From Certhia americana (lineage: Eukaryota > Chordata > Aves > Passeriformes > Certhiidae): a stretch of 64,000 nucleotides of DNA. The translations under genes and the position numbers were made by a program. Of this stretch, positions 58,765-64,000 are shown one piece after another; the first letter of the stretch is position 1, and the number at the start of each line of letters is the position of its first letter. Under the pieces are notes generated by a model. That model was not told the origin of the DNA, did no database searches, and was given only the letters and a program-made list of their open reading frames with translations. The stretch is from positions 658,222 through 722,221 of the forward strand of contig JAGMWU010000042.1 in assembly GCA_018697195.1 (NCBI GenBank). Reading direction: 5' to 3'.

Positions 58765-61735
58765 TAAGGGCTGCCTGTCCGGGGCAAGGGAGGGAGGGGG
58801 GCCGCGCTCGCAAGTGTCTCCTTCTGCTGCCCCGCTCGCTCCGCTCTCCCTTCCTCTTCATCATCCGCGGCTGCTGGGCGGGAAGGGCCGCGGCAGGGCT
58901 GGGAATGTCAGGGAGCGGGGCTGGCACATGGGGATCGGGCTGGGAATGGTTGGCGTTCCGCAGGGGCTGCCGCAGCGTTGGATATGCGCGGGGTAAACGC
59001 GGCCTGTGCTAATTCGTGATGAGCCAGCTGCAGCAGAGACGTCTTTAAATTGTTGCTGTCCGTGTGCGGTTGGCTGTGCAGGCAGGGAGGCGAGACTAGA
59101 TTGTCACGGATTTAAAAGGAAAAAACCCAAAAAAAACCAAACAGTAAAACAACAACGCACCTGCTTTGGGGCGAGCTTAACACCCAGAGCCGTACGGTCC
59201 TGCCCACATCCGTGCGCTTGGAGTTGTACATTCCTTTTTCCATACGTCGGATCCCCTGGGGCAGCAGGCATGCCTTCAACTTTCTTCCGGGTTTCCTTTT
59301 CTTCCCCTTTTCTTCTGGCAGCCTGGAAAATTCCCATCTGCCGAGCCGCAGCCGGCTTGTAAAACTACAGTTTTAATCGCCTCATCCCGCTTTAAGTGCT
59401 TTTTTTTTCCCTGCTTGTCTGCAGCAACTGTTTCTCTCCTGGAAAATGCGTACAGGTGAACAGGATCAGATGGAGCGCCTCAAAGTAGATTTCCATCCAG
59501 AACTGTTCGTCTTGGACTTTGTCTCTAACACCAGTGCCCCCCTTTTCATTGCCTCGGTCTTGTTTTGCCCAGATGGATCTGCCCAGTGTTTGCAGACATA
59601 TCAGCTGGGAAAGCACAGACTGTTGGGTGTCCAGAGCTGTTTACATAACAAACTAAAGAGCAGGTTCCTACTCCTGACTTGCAGAGACACTTGGAAGGCA
59701 AAACTATCGTCACTATTTTTACTTGCCTGGTGAGACTTGAATTTGATAGGGAACAAATGCATTAATTAACTTGTGAGTTTGGACTGATCTTCTGATTCAT
59801 GCTGTGGATACTGGGTAGTCTAAATATAGTGAGCATTTCATGTTCTCTTCTCAAGCTGACAGAAGTGGAAGCAAGCGTGGGTTTTGCTAATTGGCAGGCT
59901 TTTAGTTTGGTCGTGCTGTGTTTCACAGAAGGAAGTTAACCTATTGTTGTTATGAGTCAAGGATAGCAGGGAAGAAAAAGCAGCTCCAGGAAGTAAACCT
60001 GTAAATATTTTATATTAATATTAAAATATAATATATATTTTAATATATTTTTAATATAAAATATTAAATATTTTAAATACCTGTAAATACACTAAAATAA
60101 GGGTGTGATATTGTCATCAGCCTGCAGTAAAATGGAAAATCTTAAGATTTCAAGTAGTTCCGTATTCAGCTGGTGCAACAACAGTGATTTCCAGAACATT
60201 CAGCCTTTTATCAAGTCAACAGTTAACCTCGAAGTGCTAAGTAAAGAAACCTTTCCTCTTTCCATGCAACCTAAGAATTGCATGAAAGGTAAACCCACAG
60301 CAGCTGAAACAACGTGCTCGGAGCTGGGAACAACACATGTGTTGAAGGCCTCCCAAAAGCTCTGTCACTGCCATTTTCTACTAAAGCAACCCCTTGCTAA
60401 GTTACCTTTGCATGTTTTTTGTGACTACACAGATTTTTATCTAGCAACTTAAAAACATAGTTTTAACAAATATTTCAGATCTAGGGATGCAGTTGTGATT
60501 GGCTTGGGCAAAAGGACCTCAGCAAGGAACTCCAGACCAGAATTAAAGTGTCTCTAGGGTACAAGCATTGCTCTTTGCTGCTCAATTACATCAGATTACC
60601 CTGCTGTCTTTTTTTTTTTTATGTTTTTTTTTTTTCTTCCACCATAAACCTGGATATTTTTAGATCTTTTGTTATGTCATTTAATACTTCTCACTCATAA
60701 TTTTGCCCGTAGCAAACTCTGAGCAATTAAGTTAGAAATCGCTCACTGGGCTTCTATCTTTAATGTGGTTAGTTACACTGATCTGTGTGGTCCAGTTCAA
60801 ATTACTCCAGTGCAGCAACATATAATTATTACAAACTGCATCCCAGCCCGTTGGACTTGAGTCAACTTGGGTGTTACTCTACAAAAGGTCAAATAATCCA
60901 ATCTTTCTATGCTTTTCAGCATGCTAGGTGAGTCATAATTAGTGAATTTTTGTCTGTGCTGAGCCAAGTGGTGTGTTTGAATTTATCTGGACTGGAAAAA
61001 GAGAGCTGAGAAGCTAGTAGAAGGTCTTGCTTTCCTGTGTTAGCCCATTTCAGGGTTAGGTGGCAGAGAACTTCAAGCCAGACAAAACAGTACATGGGGT
61101 TTTTTTGAGGGAGAAATTTGTGTGTACAGTTGTGGATGTACTGGATACATGGATACACTCTTAATAGTCATTCTTAGCATAAAAAAAAAAAAAATCACAA
61201 TTAACTTCACAGCTATGTGTTAAAAAGTATTGTTCAAGATCTCCATAAATGTGACAGAACCAAATACCATGTGCAGATAAAAATTTAAAATCTAAGCAAA
61301 TATATTTCTCCTCCCTTTCCCCCGGGAATCACAGTGCAGCTATTTCAGCTGGTGTTTGCAGAGCGTTTGTGATAAGCTCATTTTCTCAACCTTATCTCGT
61401 ATTTTCACATATTCGTATTTTAGTATTACCATCACTCTCACTTGCTCCATCTCAATCCCTTCAGCCTTTGAAAGCTCGGGATGTCATTCTGCAGGGGGCC
61501 AGCAGAAGTGCCTCCGTGGCTCTGTGCGCAGAGCTGGGGTTGGATGGGATGCTGCCTGCTATGGGATAGTTTCCCGGTGAGTCACGCAGATCCCGCTGCA
61601 GCCGCTTCCAGGGAATGCTGTGCTCCGCATGATTAGCGCGCTCTCAGGGTGACATTGTTTCCTGAACGATGCAACTGAAAAATTCCCTTTCCTGTGCTTC
61701 TTGTTTCCTGGTCGGTTTTCCTTCTGTTCTCCAAG
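58765..61735 (+). other. PPM1K: PPM1K intron 1 (inferred)
   Basis: Runs from the donor at 58,765 to an acceptor just before the coding exon. CTTCTGTTCTCCAAG (AG at 61,734-61,735) and the CAGs at 61,742-61,747 are both usable. It contains an AT-only imperfect hairpin (60,003-60,066) and T runs near 60,609-60,635. No other exon is recognised; the 95-codon frame at 59,446 looks like chance. Confidence 0.6.
60003..60066. repeat. AT-only imperfect inverted repeat
   Basis: AAATATTTTATATTAATATT on the left is nearly the reverse complement of AATATAAAATATT and TTTTAATATATTT on the right, giving a stem-loop over about 60 bases of pure A/T. ACCTGTAAAT words flank it on both sides (59,997 and 60,079). 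Confidence 0.75.
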
Positions 61736-61799
61736 ACATTCCAGCAGCTGCGCATCCTTCGCCCTTTTTTCCCCCTACGAATTTCTGCGAAGACAAGTT

Positions 61800-62239
61800 A
61801 TGTCCACAGCTACTCTAATGAACTTGGTACGGAATGGCGGGTTCCAAGTGAGAAGGAGAGCCGCGCTCACGTCCCGCTTCCTGCAGGACGAGAAGCGCCC
61901 CGCAGCCGCCTGCTCCATCTCCACCGGCGAGCGCCGCGCCTCCCGCTTCGATCCCGACGGGAGCGGCCGGCCCACCACATGGGACACCTTCGGCATCTGG
62001 GACAATCGCATCGACGAACCCATTCTCCTCCCACCCAGCATAAAGTACGGGAAGCCGATCCCAAAGGTGAGCCTGAGCAACGTGGGCTGCGCCAGCCACA
62101 TTGGGAAGCGAAAGGAAAATGAGGACCGGTTCGATTACGCTCAGCTGACGGAGGATATCCTGTACTTCGCAGTGTACGATGGGCACGGCGGGGCAGCAGC
62201 TGCAGACTTCTGTGATAAGTACATGGAAAAATACATTAA
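61800..62239 (+). CDS. PPM1K: PPM1K coding exon 1 (residues 1-147)
   Basis: PPM1K (PP2Cm) is a Mn/Mg-dependent Ser/Thr phosphatase of the mitochondrial matrix. It dephosphorylates the E1-alpha subunit of branched-chain ketoacid dehydrogenase and so promotes branched-chain amino acid breakdown. The exon starts at ATG 61,800 ([20 protein letters not shown]), a basic, acid-free N-terminus typical of a mitochondrial transit peptide. It continues with SRFDPDGSG (49-57), [20 protein letters not shown] (61-80), the PP2C motif [11 protein letters not shown] (102-112) and the metal-binding DGHGG (127-131). All match vertebrate PPM1K closely at the same residue numbers. The frame is open upstream but has no further in-frame ATG nearby. 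The donor GTAAGT (from 62,240) splits a Lys codon AA|G. The GC-rich middle (61,860-61,980) holds the least conserved residues (31-48). Confidence 0.96.
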
Positions 62240-62807
62240 GTAAGTGCTTACACATTGCCTCGATGTCAGATAAATTACGGCCGAGATTCCTTCCCTAGGG
62301 AATCATGGACTGTACATTGTAGCAAATCTTCCCAAGTTATGTAGCTGCCTGTCCGTACGGGACAGCAGGAGCACTGGGTGGAACAGACTACGATAGAACC
62401 ATGTCTATGCTATGAATCTCTTACTCTGTGTGGTGCCTGCCCCATTGGGCAAGCCCAAAAACACAGGAGAGGAAAGCATGATTGTGCCCCCTCTCCAGGA
62501 AAGGTCTTGGAGCACAGGAGAGTGTGGACTGACTGTTTTCACGCAGGGTGTCTGTGATTGCTGACCTGTGGCTGGCTTACACTCTTCTGTATTTATCACA
62601 TCCCTGGATGCTGGATAAGGAACTTAGATATTTGCAAAGTTACAGGGCTATGCTTTCAGTGCACACAGTGAAATCACATTACCTTTTCACTCAAGTCCCG
62701 TGTCATTCAGTGGGTGCGGGGAGGAGATAGGACTGCAAAACAGATTGATCAGGATGTATATTTCTTGGAAAGAAGTTTAACTTCTTTGTATGTTTGCTTG
62801 CTTCCAG
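62240..62807 (+). other. PPM1K: PPM1K intron 2
   Basis: Begins GTAAGTGC and ends TTTGCTTGCTTCCAG; 568 bp. No repeats or other features are recognised inside it. Confidence 0.9.
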
Positions 62808-62908
62808 GGAATTTCTTGCTGAGGAGGAGAACTTGGAAAATGTTTTGAGCAAAGCTTTTCTAGAAATAGACAAAGCATATGAAAGGCATGCTAATCTCTC
62901 TGCTGATG
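62808..62908 (+). CDS. PPM1K: PPM1K coding exon 2 (residues 147-181, partial gene)
   Basis: A 101-bp exon that follows TTGCTTCCAG and completes the split Lys codon. It reads EFLAEEENLENVLSKAFLEI then DKAYERHANLSAD, and ends with G of the next codon before the donor GTAGGT (62,909). The stretch ENLENVL-KAFLEIDKA--RHA-LSAD is characteristic of PPM1K after the first PP2C metal-binding motif. The family is about 370 residues long, so roughly the second half, with the remaining catalytic aspartates, lies beyond the window. It was too short for simple ORF detection and was placed by splice sites, phase and homology. Confidence 0.95.
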
Positions 62909-64000
62909 GTAGGTAAAAAAAAACATTCTACTCATATAGGTGTGGAGAATAAAGTTTGTCTTATTTGCTCAGTAGTTTTGCAGTAAAATATCCAAAAAAG
63001 TGTTTGAAAACAATTTTACTTAACACAGGATTTTACTGCAAATAAAACAATTATGCTTTACCTCCTAAAAGTGAAATTAACTACTGTAAGTCTCAGTCAA
63101 ATTTACCACAGGAGTTATGAATCTGAATGTTAGCAAAATCATCAATAAATTTCTCTTAATGTGATTCTGAAAGGGATTATGTTTGTCAAGGTAGCGAAGA
63201 GCGATTTAGATTTGCAAGGACCATAATTTTACTGGTAAGAAATGTGGAGATGGGTGTTTTAGTTTTTTATAGGGTGGGGGGGAATTGGTGTTTTTATATG
63301 TTTATTTGTTTGTTTTAAAGCTGTTACTCCTGTGGATTAAAAGCAACAATGTCAAAGTTCCCCTTCCTAACTTGGCTGCTGCACCTGAGGAGGAACGTAA
63401 GCCAAAATTAATGCAATCGATATTGCTTCTGCACAAACAGAATCACAGGAGTAGCTGAGTGGGAAAGGGAAAAAAGCAGTGAAGAGGAAAACAAGTCTGG
63501 CCGTGGTAAGGCTGTGGTAAAACTGGCACCAGCCCTTTTAGACTCCCATTTAATCCTGGCTGTTAATGAATTCATGTATATGTGTCTAGAGACTAAGAAC
63601 ATCTGAAGTTCCAGTTGCAGCAAGCAGAGCTTATAGAGAGTAACTTGGGAAGGGAGATAGAAGTGCCCTGACCCAGTTCTGTCACAGGAGCTTTCTTGGC
63701 CATGAGATACAATTTTGAGAGTCAATTTAGCCAGTCTTATAAAGAAAACCCCAAACAAACCCAATTAAAAAAAAAAAAAAAATCACCAACCCACAACAGA
63801 AAAACAAACAAACAAAAACCACAAAAAACCAAACAAAAACCCTGTGCCAGTGCTGGTAAAGGCACTGGCAAAATAACTGAGGTTCCAGAAGAATATAAAC
63901 TGTAATATTCTTCTCTCCAAGAAAGACTGGAAACCAAGAAGCCCTGTAGGGACTGAAGTGATACTGTATTCTCAAGCTGCTTTTCTGAAGCAGTGACTGA
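62909..64000 (+). other. PPM1K: PPM1K intron 3 (continues past the window)
   Basis: AT-rich with an A run near 63,767-63,782 followed by AAAC-rich text (63,790-63,840). The next expected residues (ATLLTSGTTATVALL-like) were not found, so the next exon lies outside. Confidence 0.85.

Larger units (their letters stand above)
58433..58990 (+). promoter_or_regulatory. PPM1K: CpG-island promoter of PPM1K
   Basis: Dense GC/CpG block with many GC boxes (GGGCGGG, GGCGGGGC) and at least two inverted CCAAT boxes (ATTGG at 58,566-58,570 and 58,645-58,649). There is no TATA box. The consensus donor GAG|GTAAGG at 58,764/58,765 on the plus strand marks the likely end of a non-coding first exon, so initiation should lie upstream of it, probably 58,600-58,720. 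The island continues about 200 bp into intron 1. Confidence 0.78.

Noticed and set aside
58305..59012. ORFs of 196-235 codons in the PPM1K promoter
   Set aside because: They cross a CR1 end, the tandem CpG-rich repeat and the inferred splice donor. Open frames come from GC content and the repeat.
61701..61799. N-terminal extension of PPM1K upstream of the ATG at 61,800
   Set aside because: The frame is open upstream, but the apparent first codon at 61,701 is TTG and most of the stretch lies in the likely intron 1/acceptor region. [10 protein letters not shown] matches the family start.

Overview
The window is vertebrate nuclear DNA, from a bird and probably a songbird. CR1 LINE 3' ends occur throughout in both orientations. 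There are LTRs of types widespread in avian genomes. One short element has a tRNA-Ile-like head fused to a CR1-like tail, the design of the zebra finch SINE family TguSINE1. Coding density is very low: two genes are recognisable and both run off the window.

Left part (1-28.6 kb). The first coding exon of LRBA lies on the minus strand at 27,892-28,116, inside a CpG-rich block. A non-coding exon 1 can be inferred just upstream from a donor near 28,612 and an acceptor near 28,238. Everything from 27,891 down to base 1 then reads as the first coding intron of LRBA. It holds CR1 fragments, two solo LTRs of one family with 6-bp target duplications (one nested inside a CR1), an older LTR fragment and homopolymer runs.

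Middle (28.9-58.4 kb). Behind the LRBA promoter come four tandem 10-mers with CAGGTGAG cores, a roughly 0.5 kb (CCTGC)n pentanucleotide array, a CR1, and a second GC-rich block at 30.2-30.56 kb. The rest is intergenic, with CR1 pieces, the SINE, an ERVL-type LTR and an isolated GC-rich block at 47.44-47.79 kb that carries two CTCF-like motifs in the same orientation.

Right part (58.4-64 kb). PPM1K (mitochondrial PP2C-type phosphatase) is on the plus strand. It has a CpG-island promoter with a tandemly duplicated CCAAT/GC-box module, a non-coding exon 1 ending at 58,764, a first coding exon at 61,800-62,239, a second at 62,808-62,908, and then intron to the window end.

LRBA and PPM1K are thus divergent neighbours about 30 kb apart. 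In human, as I recall the map, they are far apart on chromosome 4 (4q31.3 and 4q22.1). I found no convincing new protein-coding system. The most interesting items are the promoter-proximal repeat structures, the candidate CTCF pair, the nested LTR, the SINE with its LINE-like tail, and a few small unassigned ORFs or exons.
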